Source: Vanilla planifolia (Eukaryota; Streptophyta; Magnoliopsida; Asparagales; Orchidaceae). From it: DNA of 64,000 bases. The stretch lies in NCBI GenBank assembly GCA_023846275.1, contig CM043878.1, forward strand, positions 8,735,501 through 8,799,500. The letters run 5' to 3'. Made by a program: the position numbers and the translations under genes. Below the pieces are notes generated by a model that was given only the letters and a program-made list of their open reading frames with translations, ran no database searches and was not told where the DNA came from. This document shows positions 37,901-51,801 of this stretch, piece after piece (the first letter of the stretch is position 1; each line of letters opens with the position of its first letter).

Positions 37901-40900
37901 AGGTAAGGCTAGACTAGGCTAACTTAGAGTAGAGAATAGTAGAGTTGAGTAGAGTAGCACAGAATTTAGTAGAGTAGACTATAGTAGAGATGATTAGAGT
38001 AAAGTAGAGTAGAGTAGAGTAGAGTAGAGTAGGGTAGAGTAAAGTAGAGTAGAGTGGAGTAGAATAGAGTAGAGTATAATAGAGTAAGGTAGAGTAATGT
38101 AGAGTAGAGTAGAGTATAGTATAGTATAGTAGAGTAGAGTAGCGTAACATAACATAAGGTAGGGTAAGATATGACAGAGTCGAGTAAGGTAGGATAAAGG
38201 AGAGGAGAAGAAAGGAGAGTAGTGTAGAGTGAGTAGAGTAGAGTAGCATAGGGTAAGGTAGGGTAGGGAAGGATAGGGTAGGATAGGGTAGAGTAGAGTA
38301 AAGTAGAACAGAGCAAAATAGAGTAATATAGGATAAAGCAGAGCAAGGACAAGAAGGGAATTACAGAACAGAGTAGAGTAGAGTAAAGAAGAGAAGAGTG
38401 GAGTAGAGTAGAGCAGAACAAAGTAAAGTAGATGAGAGGAGAGTTGAGGAGAGTAGAGTTTTGTAGAGTAAAGTAGAGTAGCATAGGGCAAGGTAAAATA
38501 TGGTATGGTAGAATAGGAAAGGATAGAATAGAGTAAAGTAGAAAATAATGGAGTAGAGTAGAGTAAAGTAGAATAGAGTATAATAGAGTATAGTAGAACA
38601 GAGTCGAGTAGAATAGAGTAGTGCATAGTAGAGTATAAGTAAGTTAGGCTAAGCTATACTAGCCTAGGATCGAGTATATTAAAGTAGAGTAGAGTAGAGT
38701 ATAGTAGAGTAGAGTAGAATGAAATAGAACAAACTAGAGTAGAGTAGAGTAGAGTAGAGTAATGTAGAGTTGGATATAGTATAGTAGAGTAAAGTAGAGT
38801 GGAGTATAGAAGAGTAGAGTAGAATAGAGTATTGTAGAGTAAAGTAGAGTAAAAAAGAGTAGGATAGCGCTAGCTTAGGCTAGGCTATGCTAAGTTAGAA
38901 CAGAGTATAGTATAGTATAGTAGAGTAGAGTAGAGTTGGATAGAGTAGGGTAGTTTAGAGTAAAGGTAGGTAGAGTAGAGAAGAGTAGAGTAGAGTAGAG
39001 TGGAGTAGAGTAGAATAGAGTAGAATGGAGTAGAGTAGGGTAGAGTAGAGCAGAGTAGAGAAGAGTAGAGTAGAATCGAGCAGAGTTGAGTAGAATAGAG
39101 TAGAGTAGAGTAGAGTAAAGTAGAGTAGATTAGAGTAAAATATATCAGAATAGAGTAGAGTAGAGTAGTACTTGTTTACGGTAGGCTTGGCTAAGCAAGG
39201 TTAGGTAAAGTAAGAGTAAAGTAGACTAGTGTAGTGTAAGGTAGGTAGGGTAAGGTTGGGTAGGGTAGGATAAGATAGTGTAGAGTAAAGTAGAGTAGAG
39301 CAGAGTATAATAGAGTAGAGTAGAGCGAGACTAGGCTAGGCTAGACTAGGTTAAGCTAGAGTAGAGCAGAGTAGAGTAGAGTGGAGTAAAGTAGAGTATA
39401 GTAGAGTAGCATAGAGTAGGGTAAGGTAAGATAGAGTACGGTAGGATATGGTACGGTAGAGTAGAGTATAGTAGAATAGAGAGCAGAGTAGAGCAGAGTA
39501 GAGTAGAGAAAAGCAAAGTAGATCATAACATAGTAGAATATAATTGAGCAGAGTAGAGCAAAGTAGAGCAGAGTAGTGTAGAGTAGAGGATAGGAGAGAA
39601 GAGGAGAAGAGATGAGAGTAGAGTAGAGTAGAGTAGAGTAGCATAGGATAGGAGAGGGTATGGTATGATAGAATAGAATAGAGTAGAGTAGAGTAGAGTT
39701 GAGTAGAGTAGGGCTTGATTAGATTAGGCTAGACTAGAATAGAGTAGGGTAGAGTAGAGTATTATGAAATAGAGTATAGTAGAGTATAGTAGAGTAGAAT
39801 AGAGTATAGTATTGTATAGTAGAGTAGAGTAGAGTATTGTAGAATAGAGTAGAGTAAAGTAGAATGGAGTAGAGTAGAGTATAGTAGAGTATAGTAGAGT
39901 TTAGTTTTTATTGGTTAGGCTAGGCAAGACAAGGTTAGGAAAAGAATGGTTAGGCAAGGCTAGACTGGGTAAGGCTTGGCTAGAGTAGAGTTGAGAAACG
40001 TAGAGCAGACTAGAGTAATGTAAAGTAGAGTTGAGTGGCATAAGGTAGGCTTAGGTAGGATAAGGTAGAGTAAAGTAGGAAAGAATAGAGTAGAGTAGAG
40101 CAAAATAAAGTAGAGTAGAATAGAATAGAATAGAGTAGCGCAGAGTAAAGCAAAATAGAGAAGAGAAGAAAAGAGGAGAAGAGATTAGTGTATGGCAAAG
40201 CAGAGCAAAGTAGAGTAGTGGAGAAGAGAGGAAGAGAGGAGAAGAGAGTATAGCAGAGTAGAGCATAGTAACATAAAGTAGACACCATTGGGTCGGGTAA
40301 GGTAGAGTAGGGTTGGGTAGAGTAAAGTATAGTAGAGCTTGGTTAAAGAAGGCTAGGCTAAGCTAGGCTAGAGTAGAGTAAAGTAGAGTAGAGTAGTGTC
40401 GAGTAGTATAGAGTAGAGTAGAGTGGAGTAGAGAAGAGTAAAGTAAAGTAGAGTTAGAGTTGAGTAAAGTAAAGCAGAGTAGAGAAGACTAGAGTAGATT
40501 AAAGTAAAGTAGAGTAAAGTATAGTATGACATAGTAGAGTAGAGTAAAGTAGAGTAGAGTAGAGTTGAGTAGAGTATGGTAGAGTAAAATAGAGTAGAGT
40601 AGAGTAAAATAGAATAGAGTAATTCAAATATAGGCTTGGCTAATCTAGGATAAAGTGTAATAGAGTAAAGTAGAAGAGAATAGAGTAATAGAGGACTAGG
40701 CTAGGCTAGTTTATGTCAGGCTTGGTTAGGTTATAATAGAGTAAAGTAAAGTAGAGCAGAGTAGAGTAAAGTAAAATAGAGTAGAGTAGAGTATAGTAGA
40801 GTAGAGTAAAATAGAATAGAATAGGGTAAGATAGGTAAGATAAAATAGAGTAGAGTAGAGTAAAGTAGAGTAGAGTAGATTAGAGTAATTTTAGGCTAGG

Positions 40901-42485
40901 CAAGGCTAAGCTAGGCTAGAGAATAATAGAGTAATGTGGATTAGAGTGGAGTAGTAGAGGGCTAAGTTAGGCTAAGCTATGTTAGGTTAGTTTTGATTAG
41001 AATAAAGTAGAGTTGAGTAATATAGAGTAGATAGAGTAGAGTAGAGTAGAGTAAAAAAGAGTTGAGTTGAGTAGAGTAGAGTATAGTAGAGTAGTATAGA
41101 GTAGAAGAGAAGGGAGTAGAGTAGAGTAGGGTAGAGTTAGGTTAGGCTAGGCTGAGCTAAGCTAAGCAAGGCTAGGCAAGGCTAGAGTAGAGTAGAGTAG
41201 AATGGAATAGGATATAGTATATTAGAGTAGAGTAGCATAAGTTAAGGTATAGTCAGTTAGGATAGGGAAGAGTAGAGTAGAGAAGAGCATAGCATAACAA
41301 AGTAAGGAAGAGCAACATAGAGCAAAGTAGAGTAGAGTAGAGAAGGGTAGAGTAGAGAAGAGTAGAGTAGAAAAGATTAGAGCAAAGGAGAGCAATGCTT
41401 AGCAGAGTAGAGTAGAGCAGAGTAGAGTAGAGGAGAGGAGAGGAGAGTAGACTAGTGTAGAGTATAGTAGTAGGATAGGATAAAGTAAGGTAGAGTTGAG
41501 TAGAGTAGAGTTAGGTTAGGTTAGGCTTGGTAAGACTATGCTAGAGTAGAGTATAATAGAGTAGAGTACAGTGCAGTACAGTACAATATAGTTGAGTAGA
41601 CTAGAATAAAGTATAGTATAGTTTAATAAAGTAGAGTAGAGCTATGTTAGACTAGGCTAGGTTAAGCTAGGCAATGTTAGGCTAGGTTAGGTTAGACTAG
41701 GCTAGGGTAAGCTAGAGTAGGGTAGAGTTGAGTAGAGTAGAGTAGGCAAGAGTAGACTAGAGTAGAGTATAGTTGAGTGGAGTAGAATTAGTTAGGGTTG
41801 GGAATGATAGGGCAAGGTAGGATAGGGTATAGTAGTACGGAGTATAAAAAAATATAATAGAGCAGAGTATAGAAGAGTAGAGAAGAGTGGAGTAGTGTAG
41901 TGTAGAGCAGAGCAACGTAGAGCAGAGAAGAAGAGAGGAGAGTAGTACAGAGGAGAGAAGAAGAGAGGTGTTTAGAATTGATTAGAGTAAAGTAGAGTAG
42001 AGTAATGTATTATAAGGTAGGTTATGGTTGTGTAAGGTAGAGTTGAGTAAAATATAATATAGTAGAGTTAAGTAGATGTTGGTTAAGCTAGGCTAGGATT
42101 TAGTAGAGCAAAGTAGAGTATAGTAGAGTAGAATCGAGTAGAATAGAGTAGAGTAGAATAAAATAAGATAGAGTAGAGTAGGGTAAGGTAGGCTAGGGTA
42201 TGATAGAATAAGATAGTGTTGGGTAGGGTAGGATAAGGTAGAGTAAAGTTGAGTACAGTAGAGTATAGTAGAGTAAAGTAGAGTAGACTCGAGTAATATA
42301 GAGTAGAGTAGACTAGACTAGAGTGGAGTAGAGCTAAGTTTGTCTAGGTTAGGCTAAGTAGTCTAAGCTAGACGAGTGTTGGCTAAGCTAGGGTAGGCTA
42401 GAGTAGAGTAAAGTGGAGTAGAGTGTAATAGAGTAGAGTAGAGTTTAGCAGATAGGGTCGGGTAGAGTAGGGTTTGTAGGGTAAC
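34970..42485. repeat. Pentanucleotide satellite, block 4a
   Basis: About 7.5 kb of mainly GTAGA units with GTAGG and GGCTA stretches. There is no GGTTC block and no AT-rich segment. Landmark modules near 35127 and 35954. Several stretches rich in GAGGAGAGGAGAG (37640, 41430, 41930) add purine-rich tracts. Ends at GTAAC (42481-42485). No gene seen. Confidence 0.95.
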
Positions 42486-44489
42486 TGTCAAGCCTCCACC
42501 TAAAACAGTATCATTATATCACAAAATTAACATCAGAGTCGCCACATACATCATCTACGTGAGGACAACTAACAAAACCCAAGATAGGGACCCGACGATG
42601 AGACAAACACCAATTCACATATCCAAAGTATATATATAAAGAAAACATGTTTGTAAACATTTAATCACACTAAAACTTTCCCTCTCATACATCTCTTGGA
42701 AATGACTCTTCTGTAGCAGCACCATTCTTATCTCTCGGTGCAGTAGTTTCATGACCTGTGATGTTAGCACTAAATGAGATTTACAAATCTCAGTAGATAA
42801 ATCACAATATCTAACCAAATATTAAAATTCCATGAATAGTAAAGATGAATCACATGCATCAAGCTAAACCATATCATATGTTATATATAAGGTAATGCCA
42901 AATGAAAATCATAACGAAATATCAATTCCTTATATAAGTGTGTTATTATCGGGCCCAATTCCCTTTGAAGCATTATCCTCTGGATCCAATCATCATCAAT
43001 AAATGACCTCCAGTCGGCATCCAACCAAACACATAACACTAGGCAGATATCTGATCCGAAGATCGATACCCTGCAACACATGCGGAGCCTAATGCCACCA
43101 GGCAGGTATCGATACCATACCCTGCAACACATGCGGAGCCTGGTGTACATCATCATGGAGTCATAGCACATAACATATAACACTAGGCAGATATCTGATC
43201 CAAAGATCGATACCCTGCAACACATGCGGAGCCTAGTGGTGAGGATAATGTTCTCTGGGAATCTCATTTTACATGTTGCCATTTTCCAAACATCAATCCA
43301 TGTCATATCAAAAGTCTTTTCATGCCATATTGTTTCGTCTCTTTCTTTAGCATATTGTACCATATTATTTCTTTCATTTTTAATTGTCATGCAAATAAAA
43401 TAAACATCAACATATAGAACAACCAAAACACCATGTAACTGAAAGAAAACCATGTAAAACAAACACATAATATTGTGCTACATCACAGGGTTAGGAATTT
43501 ATCTACCTGAATTTGTTGTACCAACCGTCTTACACACTTTTGATTCTTCTTAATGTCCTACAATGCCATAGTCACAAATTAAAATATATTCATTCACCAA
43601 AAGTGCTTTCTAAAAGCTCACACCCCAAAATAAATCCCAAAAGGGGCTGGACCGCCCGCGGTCTACGCTGGACCGCCCGCGCAGAAAAACTTTCTAAAAG
43701 CTTTTCCAAACGGCATTTTTCCCCAAAATTTTCTTACGCTACTGCTGGACCGCCCGCGCCCGGTGCGCCGGTTCAGCAGGGAGGCCCGGTCCAAGGCTTG
43801 GACCGATTCTCACCTTCGTGTCTCTCTTCTATGCGTTCGGTGAAACCCAAAGATTTCGTCGGCGTTGGACTGGCCAGTTCACGCCCTGAACTAATCGAAA
43901 CCGGCTCAGCTTCCGCCCTCTCGGTCTCCGCCACTCACCGAAAAGCTTTACACAACCCCGAAGACAAAGCAAATTTTTCTTACCTTACGTATCTTCATCG
44001 GTTGTCACTGTTGCAGGCCGGAAATTCCTCGAAGAGCACGGCGGCTACTGCCAAAATCTCGTCCCTAAGGAATTCTCGTCGCAGTCACTGTTGTAGAACC
44101 TCGCACTCCGGCAATTCTCCTCGTAGTCGCATGCAGTCGCAATTCTTCGCAAATGTGGTTTTATTTATTTATTTTTAACGCACCTGGATCGGGTTTATAG
44201 CTGCGGTCAAACCGACTTGCCGGTTCGTGAACCACAGTTTTGCATAAAACCCCTTTTAAATTGGGTATTTGCGAATATATCCTCCGCCAAATCAAATTTG
44301 AACTATGCCGACATTTAAGAATTACGCATCTATCCTCCACATTACAAATTTATCCCAAATCTTTAAAAATTCATAATTTATGCATTAGAGCTCCAAAAAT
44401 TACAAATTAAACATCGTTGGATTCGTCTCACAGAGCTATTTCTATAAAAAATATAAAAATACAAATAAGAGAAAACTATGGTTGTTACA
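42486..44489 (-). mobile_element. Solo LTR of the chromovirus family found at 51522-64000
   Basis: On the minus strand it starts TGTAACAACC and ends GAGGCTTGACA, matching the ends of the LTRs at 51522, 56628 and 61734. It is flanked by GTAAC on both sides (42481-42485 and 44490-44494). The TATA box (TATAAAC on minus, near 44194-44200) sits ~290 bp from the LTR start, as in the tandem copies. The three hairpin modules are present at 43038-43094, 43096-43145 and 43191-43238 with diverged sequence. The 21-bp minisatellite is reduced to a few GGTCCAGC words. Frames at 42881-43468 and 43513-44178 are by-products of LTR sequence. Confidence 0.93.
43038..43238 (-). repeat. Three LTR hairpin modules (diverged copy)
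   Basis: On the minus strand each module is bounded by CAYYAGGC and GCCTRGTG. One outer stem has CATTAG opposite CTAGTG, a G-T wobble in place of a Watson-Crick pair, so pairing is kept. One inner loop reads TTTG instead of TTCG. Confidence 0.75.
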
Positions 44490-46983
44490 GTAACATAGGG
44501 TAGGGTAAGGTAGGATAAGGTAGGGTTGACTATGGTACAATAGTGTATTGTAAGGTAGAGTAAACTAGAGTTAGGTTTGAAAAAGTTTGGCTAGCCTACG
44601 CTAGGCTAGAGAAGAGTAGACAAGAGCAGACTAGAGTAGAATGACATAGGGTTAGATAGGCTATACCATGTTAAGCTAAGCTAAGCTGGAGTAGAGTATA
44701 GTGGAGTATAGTAAAGTAGAGTAGAGTACAATAAGGCAAGGCTAGTCTAGGCTAGGTTAGGCTAGAAAAGAGTATAATATATTAGATTAGAGTAGAGGAG
44801 AGTTGAGTAGAGTAGAGTAGAGTAGAATATAATAAAGTAGAGTAGTGTAGAGCAGGGTAGAGTAGAGTAAACTAGAGTAGAGTAGAGTAGATTAACATAA
44901 TATAGTGTAAGGTAGAAGGGTAGGGTTGGGTAGAATAGGGTAAAGTTGGGTAGGGTAGGGTAGGGTAGAGTAAGATAGGATAGGGTAGGGTAGGATAGAG
45001 TAGGGTTGAGTAGAGTAGAGTAGAGTAAAATAGAGTAGAACAAAGTAGAGAAGCATAAAATAAGGTAAAGTAGGATAGAGTAGAGTAACATAAAGTAGAG
45101 TAGAGTAGAACAGAATAGAGTAGAGTAGAATAAAATAGAATAGAGTAAAGTGGTGTAGAGTAAAATATATTAAAGTAGAGTAGAGTACTGTAGCGTAGCA
45201 TAGGGATGGGTACAGTAGGATAGGGTAGGGTAGGGTATATGTGAGGAGAGGGTAGGAGCATAGAGTAGAGTAGAGTATAGTGGAGTTTAGTTGTGTTGAG
45301 TTGAGTTGAGTAGTGTTGCATAACATAGCATAAGGTAGGGTATGGTTGGATAGGATAGGAAAGAGTAGGTTATGGTAGTGTAAAGTAGGGTAGTGTCAAA
45401 CAGAGTAGTGTAGAGTATAGTACAGTAGAGTATAGTCAAGTAGAGCTCGATTAAGATTGGCTAAGTTAGGCTAAGGAATGCAAGGAAAGGCTAGACTAGG
45501 CTTGGGTATATTATTATAAAGAAGAATAGAGTAGAGTAGAGTAGAGTAGAGAAGAGCAAGGTTAGGTTAGGCTAAGATATGGTAAGCAAAGCTAGGCTAA
45601 GGTAGGGTAGAGTAGAGTAGTTAGAGATAATATAGCAGAGTAGGATAAGGTATGGTAATATTTGATAGGGTGGAATAGAGTAGACTAGAGTGGAGTAGAA
45701 TAGAGTAGAACAAAAGAGAGTAGAGCAGAGTATAGCAGAACAGAGTGGAGAAGAGTGGAGTAGTGCAGAACAGAGAAGAGGATGAGAGAATAGAGAGGGG
45801 AGAGGACAGAAGAGTGGAGTAGGGTAGAGAAGTGTATAATAGGTTAAGGTAGAGTAGGATAGGGTAAGGTAGGGATGAGTAGAACTAGGCTAGGTAAAGG
45901 AATGGTAGGCTAGAGTAGAGTAAAGTAAAGTAGGACAGAGTAGAGTAAAGTAGAGTAGAGTTAGGTTATGCTAGGCTAGGCTATATAAGGCTAGGCTAAG
46001 CTAGAGTAGGATAGGCTAGAATAGAGTAGAGTAGAGTAAGATAAGATATGATAGGGGAGGTTAAGATAGAATAGGGTAGCGTAAGATAAGATAGGGTATG
46101 GTAGGGGTAGGATAGGGTATGGTAGGGTGGGATAGGGTAGGGTGTAGTAAAGTAGAATAGAGTATAGTAGAGTTAGGTTAGGCTAGCTATGCTGTACAAG
46201 AGAATGCTAGGCTAGGTTAGGCTAGGTTAGGCTAGGGTAGGCTTGAGTAGAGTAAAGTAGAGTAGAGTAGAGTAGCATAGAGTAAGGTTTTGCATAGTAG
46301 CATGGAGTATAGTAGAGCATAGTAGAGTAGCAAAGGGTAAGATAGGGTATGGTAGGGTATGGTATGATAAAGTAGAGTGGAGTAGAGTAGAGAAGAGTAG
46401 AGCATAGAAGTATTGAGTAAAGCAAAGCAGAGCAAAGCATGGTAGAGCATATGAGAGTAGAGTAGAGTAGAGTAGTGCTTGGTTAGGTTAGAGTATAATA
46501 GAGTGAATTAGAGTAGAGTAGAATAGCATAAAGCTAAGCTTAGCTAGGCTACACTATGTTAGGCTAGGCTAGGTTTGAGTAGAGTAGAGTTGAATAGAGC
46601 AAGACTAGGCCAGGCTAGGGTAGGCTAAAGTAGAATAGAGTAGAGTTGAGAAGATTGGAGTAGAGTAGCGTAGCATAGGATAGAGTAGGGTAGGGTAAGG
46701 TAGAATACGGTAGGGTAGGGTAGAGTAGAGTAGAGTGGAGTAAAGTTGAGCTAGATTAGGCTAGGATAGGTTAGAGTAGATTAAAGTAGAGTAGAATAGC
46801 ATAGGATAGGGTAAGGTAAAGTAGAGTAGAGTAGAGTAGAGAATGGCTAAGTTAAGCTAAGCTAGGCTAGAGTAGATTAGAGTAGAGTAGAGTAGAGTAG
46901 AGTAGTGAAGAGCAAGGTTAGGCTAGGCTAGGCTAGGCTAGGGTAAGCAAGGCTATGGTAAGTTAGGCTAAGCTAGGGTAGCC
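44490..46983. repeat. Pentanucleotide satellite, block 4b (right copy of the edge duplication)
   Basis: Bases 44528-46983 repeat 3959-6362 with small indels; a landmark module lies near 46490. The block stops abruptly inside the ABCG gene fragment at about 46983-46984, the right edge of the array. Confidence 0.93.
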
Positions 46984-47781
46984 TATGGAGATGTAGTACA
47001 AAGGGTACTTCCAAAGCGGTAACGGGAGGTCGTTCGGCAGGCGGAAGAGCCCTCCGTTGAGCATCATTATCCCCTGTATGCCGGCCCCTGTTATGATCCC
47101 CAGGAGGAAGTTGGGAACCAGACCGGCGACAATCATCATGAGGCTCTCCACGAGCATCATGCATGCGAAGAGAACCATGGCGAAGTAGGCGAAGTGGTCG
47201 ATCCCCGGTTGCAGTCCCACCAAGTAATAAGCAATCGCTCCGGGCAATGTGGATATTAGGGCGAGGTAAGGAGAGGAGGACAGAGTGCTCGCAATGACGA
47301 AGGACATTACGCCGTAGTGACCGTTTAGTCTCTCTTGCGTGAACACCTTCATTTCTTCCATGAAGGAGGGGAAGCCGCCGATGGCCATGAAGGTGAGAAA
47401 CACGGTGGTGAACATAAGCATCGAGCTTTTGGCTTGAAGCAGAACAAACTGCATACAGGTTTTTTTAAGGGGAGCACGGTTTAAACTTAAAATTAAGTTT
47501 AGATGATTAATTTCTTTCTCTTTCGCGAGTACCTTATTGGAAATGTAATTTGGACTGACTTTATGATATATTGTTCCAACGCAGAGGCAGACAACAATGT
47601 AGATTGCAAACCGCAGCCAATAGTAGCCGACATCTCTGTACATGTTCACGAAGGATCTCTCCGTCAGTAGTAACGTTTGCATCAATATGCCAGCTTTCCT
47701 CGCCGTCTTCCCCTGTTTCCCTTCCTTGGTTGTGCAACAAAAGCCAATGCGAAGTAAAGAAAGTTTCAATATCAATTATAC

Positions 47782-47823
<42 letters not shown>

Positions 47824-47961
47824 ATATTTATGCATTACCATTTCACGTATGTAGGCAATAATTTGATGTAAATGTTCCATGCTTCGCGATGATTTATAAG
47901 AGTTCACAAGGATTTCAATTGCAGCGGCCGTGCTTATTTCCCCAGATTCCATGTCTTAACT
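46984..47961 (-). pseudogene. ABCG (WBC-type) half-transporter fragment, 3' end lost at the satellite edge
   Basis: ABCG half-transporters dimerise in the plasma membrane to export lipids, cutin or wax precursors, or hormones. Three exons are visible on the minus strand: 47839 to ~47961 (EILVNSYKSS linker; ends ATG|GTAATG), 47533-47724 (ERSFVNMYRDVGYYWLRF, first membrane helix), and 46984 to about 47448 (GGFPSFMEEMKVF, ERLNGHYGV, then three or four hydrophobic segments and VPNFLLGIITGAGIQG). Introns are ~114 bp and ~84 bp; the exact acceptor of the third exon is uncertain. The second intron has no stop, so one frame reads through it. The frame ends after YYISI, where 5-bp satellite begins, so the last transmembrane part is missing. 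No ATP-binding domain is seen upstream. Likely a broken gene remnant. Confidence 0.85.
47784..47821. repeat. (CT)n microsatellite in an ABCG intron
   Basis: About 19 CT units on the + strand (GA on the coding strand), inside the ~114-bp intron between the linker exon and the first transmembrane exon. Confidence 0.95.
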
Positions 47962-50900
47962 TTTGATAGTAGCTTTGATCATAAAGATAATAGACTGGTA
48001 GATTATTATGGATTTTGTTTTAATCGAATGGTCTGGATTTTTTTGTCTTATTTTATATGATCTCTCTAGTTTAAATCTTACAATCCATATCTAATCCTTC
48101 TTTATCATTAATGAATCAAGCAATTCAAATCTTTTACAACTTGATCGAATGGCATAGATCTAATCAGTCTTGATCCAATTGTTCATAACTCATAAGCTTT
48201 TACATCCTTTGATCTAATGGTCTAGAACCACTTCGATCAGATCCAATGGTCATCGTGGATCCCACAAAATGGCAAATTAACTAGCCATTAAATGTGCTAT
48301 TGCATAATAATTTTTAAGTCATTTTGTAACACCTTTTTAAATAGCTTTTACTATACTTTTTAAGGGTTATAGACAAAATTTCTTTATATAAACCTAACTC
48401 TTATTCATGAAATAGAAAATTAACATGAATAAGATCTTAATATCCCAAAAAAAGGTCACATCATATTCTACTAGTGTAAAGTTTTCTTGACAGCACTGAC
48501 TTAAAACTACTTAAAATTTCAAATTCTTCTAACAAAGCCTAAATATTTTAAGTTGTCATTTTCTTAATTATTTTCATAATTTTGAGCTATGTGTACCTTT
48601 CTATATTCATCAACAAGCATAAAAAAAAGTGTACATTTTTATCAAAAATTTATTTCTTATTGTATTTTTTTTTCTGTTGGATTATGTAGTATGACATTTA
48701 TGAAAGCTCAAGCTCTATTTGATTTCATCAAAACAAAGTTGGGGTTGAGCTCAAAAACTCTTGGGGTATAGTTAAACCTATAAAATGTAGTAATTAGAGG
48801 TGAATCATAAAGAAAAACTTCAAGTAAGATGGTTAAAGGTGAACTATAAAAAAAAAATCTCAAGTTGTAACTTTTTTATTAGATATTTTTTCATAACATT
48901 GGTTGGGGATGGAAATAGATTTTAGTTTGAACTAAACTACCTAAAACTTTAGTATATCATTTTAACTTTTATTCTTATTTTTTAATCATAAAAATTATAA
49001 ATTGATATAATTATAAATCAAAGTTTTCTATAAATATAAAATTATTTTTATAAAAAATTTTAAAAAATAAATATAATTCTAAAATTATAAAAAATATATT
49101 TTAAGACTTATAATTCACCTCCTTCTAGTGAGATTCACTCTCATTTTTTCTTCATCATCATATTACATTTATTATAGCTCAATGTCGTATTTAGGTAATT
49201 GCAAAATCTCCAAATATAAGCCAAGGACCTTACATTTCACTACCTGTACCTAATAAGCCATAAGTGCACATAAGTATAAATTTTATAATTAGATTACTTA
49301 AGACCACATCTAGACATAACTCTGTCATTGTGGTTGTATATAGTTTTGCTAAAATGTCACATTATGTCCCTTGTCATAAGACCTCGGATAATACCCATGT
49401 ATCCAAGATTTTTTTCAATTAAATAGTTAAATTACATGATGTCCCAATAAGCACAGTATTCGATCATCAAGACATAAGATTTACTAGTTATTTTTAGAAG
49501 TCCTTATGGCATTTACTAGGGACCAAATCTTTTTTTTTTTAATTTACCACCTATAAATAGATAGATAAATAGAAATAGTAAATAATAGTATAGTAAATCT
49601 TCTTCAAAGCTTGATAGTGGAACAACCTAAGCTTTAAGATCAACTAATATCATGAGCCAAATTTTTATATAATAATTTTATGAATCATAGTAATTGCTTT
49701 AGTCTTTTTAAAATTTGTCATAGTAATAAGCTTAGGTCTCTCATTGATTTCTTTACTAGTAAACTTTCAAACTTCTATATTTTCTTCTTCTTTTACCTTT
49801 TATATCTCTTTATTACATAAAATAATATATAAAAAACTAATCTAAGTAATGAAAAATATAAAAAAACTAGAAGATACAATAAGAAAAGTTAAGAAATCTG
49901 ATAAAGGAGAAAATATTATAATTGAAGTTATATTAAAATGATTCTTTTTTAAAGCTTACAAAAAATTACAAACACATAAAGGTGGACCTTTAAGATTTTT
50001 CAAAAACTAAGAATTAATGTGTTTATGTTATATCCATTATAGGATTAATGAAACCTTTAATGTTAAAGATTAGTCTTGTATAAGATATCACATCTAATAT
50101 CTAATATGACATTAGAGCCTAATTCTCTTATGTTGAGTAAACCTGTTTCTACCACTACATTAGCCCAAAGAATAAAAAAAGATAGTATAGAAAAAATTTT
50201 AAATCATGAGAATTTTCTAACCAAAGATTATATACTTAAAAGTTTTTAGTTTGTTTGAAGAGTAAGCCTCAACCAAGGACTCCTGGCTTACTTTTGATGA
50301 ACTACACCATATCATGCCACATTTGTTGAGTGCAACTATACTCAACACCCTGATATCACAAAATAACTCCCTCTCTCACTTGAGGAGGATGACACAAAAG
50401 CATCTTACATTAGCTCATAAACACACACTCGCTGGTGTCGCACAAGTCTCATTAAAACAAGAATTCATGGTCGAATCAAATCTTATTTTGATTAGTCATT
50501 TTTTTAAACCTAAGATGACTATTATTCTTTTCATGCATATTTATTATTGAGCTCTCCTTCAACTATAAATAAGATGGGCTCTTTCATTATAATGTTATTG
50601 TTTGTGAATAAAATTTTTCTTATTTGCATGTTTTTATATATGTGAGCAAAAAGTATATGTCCAACTTTAGTTGAAGAGATTCTAACTTTTCTTTTCTTTG
50701 TGAGAGATAAGGATCAAAGGTGAGAGATCTTCTATTACGAGAGTTAATGATCAAACAAATTCTCTATTCCTCTAACACACTCAAGTCTTTATTCACCATT
50801 TCACTCTCTCATTCAAACCATCAAATTACCACCCTTCTTAACAAGACTCTAAATCCTCACCAACCACTTTATTATCTCTTTAGCCAAATTTTTCTACTAA

Positions 50901-51521
50901 CCTAAACCTTTACCTCGTCACTCTTTTTCATCTTTAGTACTCCATACTCCAACTCTAACGAAAATTACAAGTCATCATGGCAAAAAAATTAAACTTTTTT
51001 TTAGATCTTTTATTTTACAGATAGTAATATAATGTTAGAGTTATTATTTATTTTATTAAAGTATTTCATAAATAGTATGTCTTAAATTTTTTATTTTATA
51101 TGTGTGAAATTAGATGTGACAAAATTGCTTTGTAGAACTTTATACTTAATGTTCACGTGCTGTCACCTACTCTATTAAATAATTTATACTATAATTTTTG
51201 ACATTAATCTTTGAATAATTCTAAAATATCACATAATCAACTAGTCCTAATTAGTGTATAACGTAACTTTTTTGTTCATCGATATCACAATTAAAAAATC
51301 GAAAGAAATTCATTATTAAAATTGACTAGTATAGCTGAATTATAGATAGATTTATATTTTTTCAATTAATTGAGATTTATATTGCATGATTATTATTTTT
51401 CAAAACTACAACAAAATTATTATGATAGTCTAAATAAATCAACATTTTATGTCTCATTTTATATAATGTTTAATAATTATTTGATGTGTAAAAACTATAA
51501 ATAAATATTTAATAGAATACA
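47962..51521. other. AT-rich intergenic DNA
   Basis: No convincing gene. Small frames at 48589, 50314 and 50720 encode nothing recognisable. A TATA-like CTATAAATAAG at 50563-50573, followed by an LTR-like GTTTGTGAATAAAA near 50605, could be a decayed LTR. I found no matching ends, so it is not called. Bases 51517-51521 (ATACA) are the presumed left target duplication of the retrotransposon array. Confidence 0.6.
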
Positions 51522-51801
51522 TGTAACAGCCCTAGTTTTATCTTATATTTTTTATAGAAAGAGCTCTGTGAGACGAATCCAACGATGTTTAATTTGTAAT
51601 TTTCGGAGCTCTAATGAATAAATTATGAATTTTTGAAGATTTGGGATAAATTTGTAACGTAGAGGATAGATCTGTAATTTTTAAATGTCGGCTTAGTTCA
51701 AATCCGATTGGCGGAGGATATATTTGCAAATATAAAATTTAGAAGGGGTTTTCTGCAAAAACGTGGTTCACGAACCAAGGCTTATCAGTTTCGACCGCGT
51801 T

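Noticed and set aside
43513..44178. 221-codon frame in the minus-strand solo LTR
   Set aside because: Lies antisense to the LTR, overlaps its minisatellite relic, has no domain and no counterpart of similar length in the tandem LTRs.
50280..50660. Possible decayed copia-type LTR (CTATAAATAAG then GTGAATAAAA)
   Set aside because: No matching TG...CA ends, target duplication or second LTR found.
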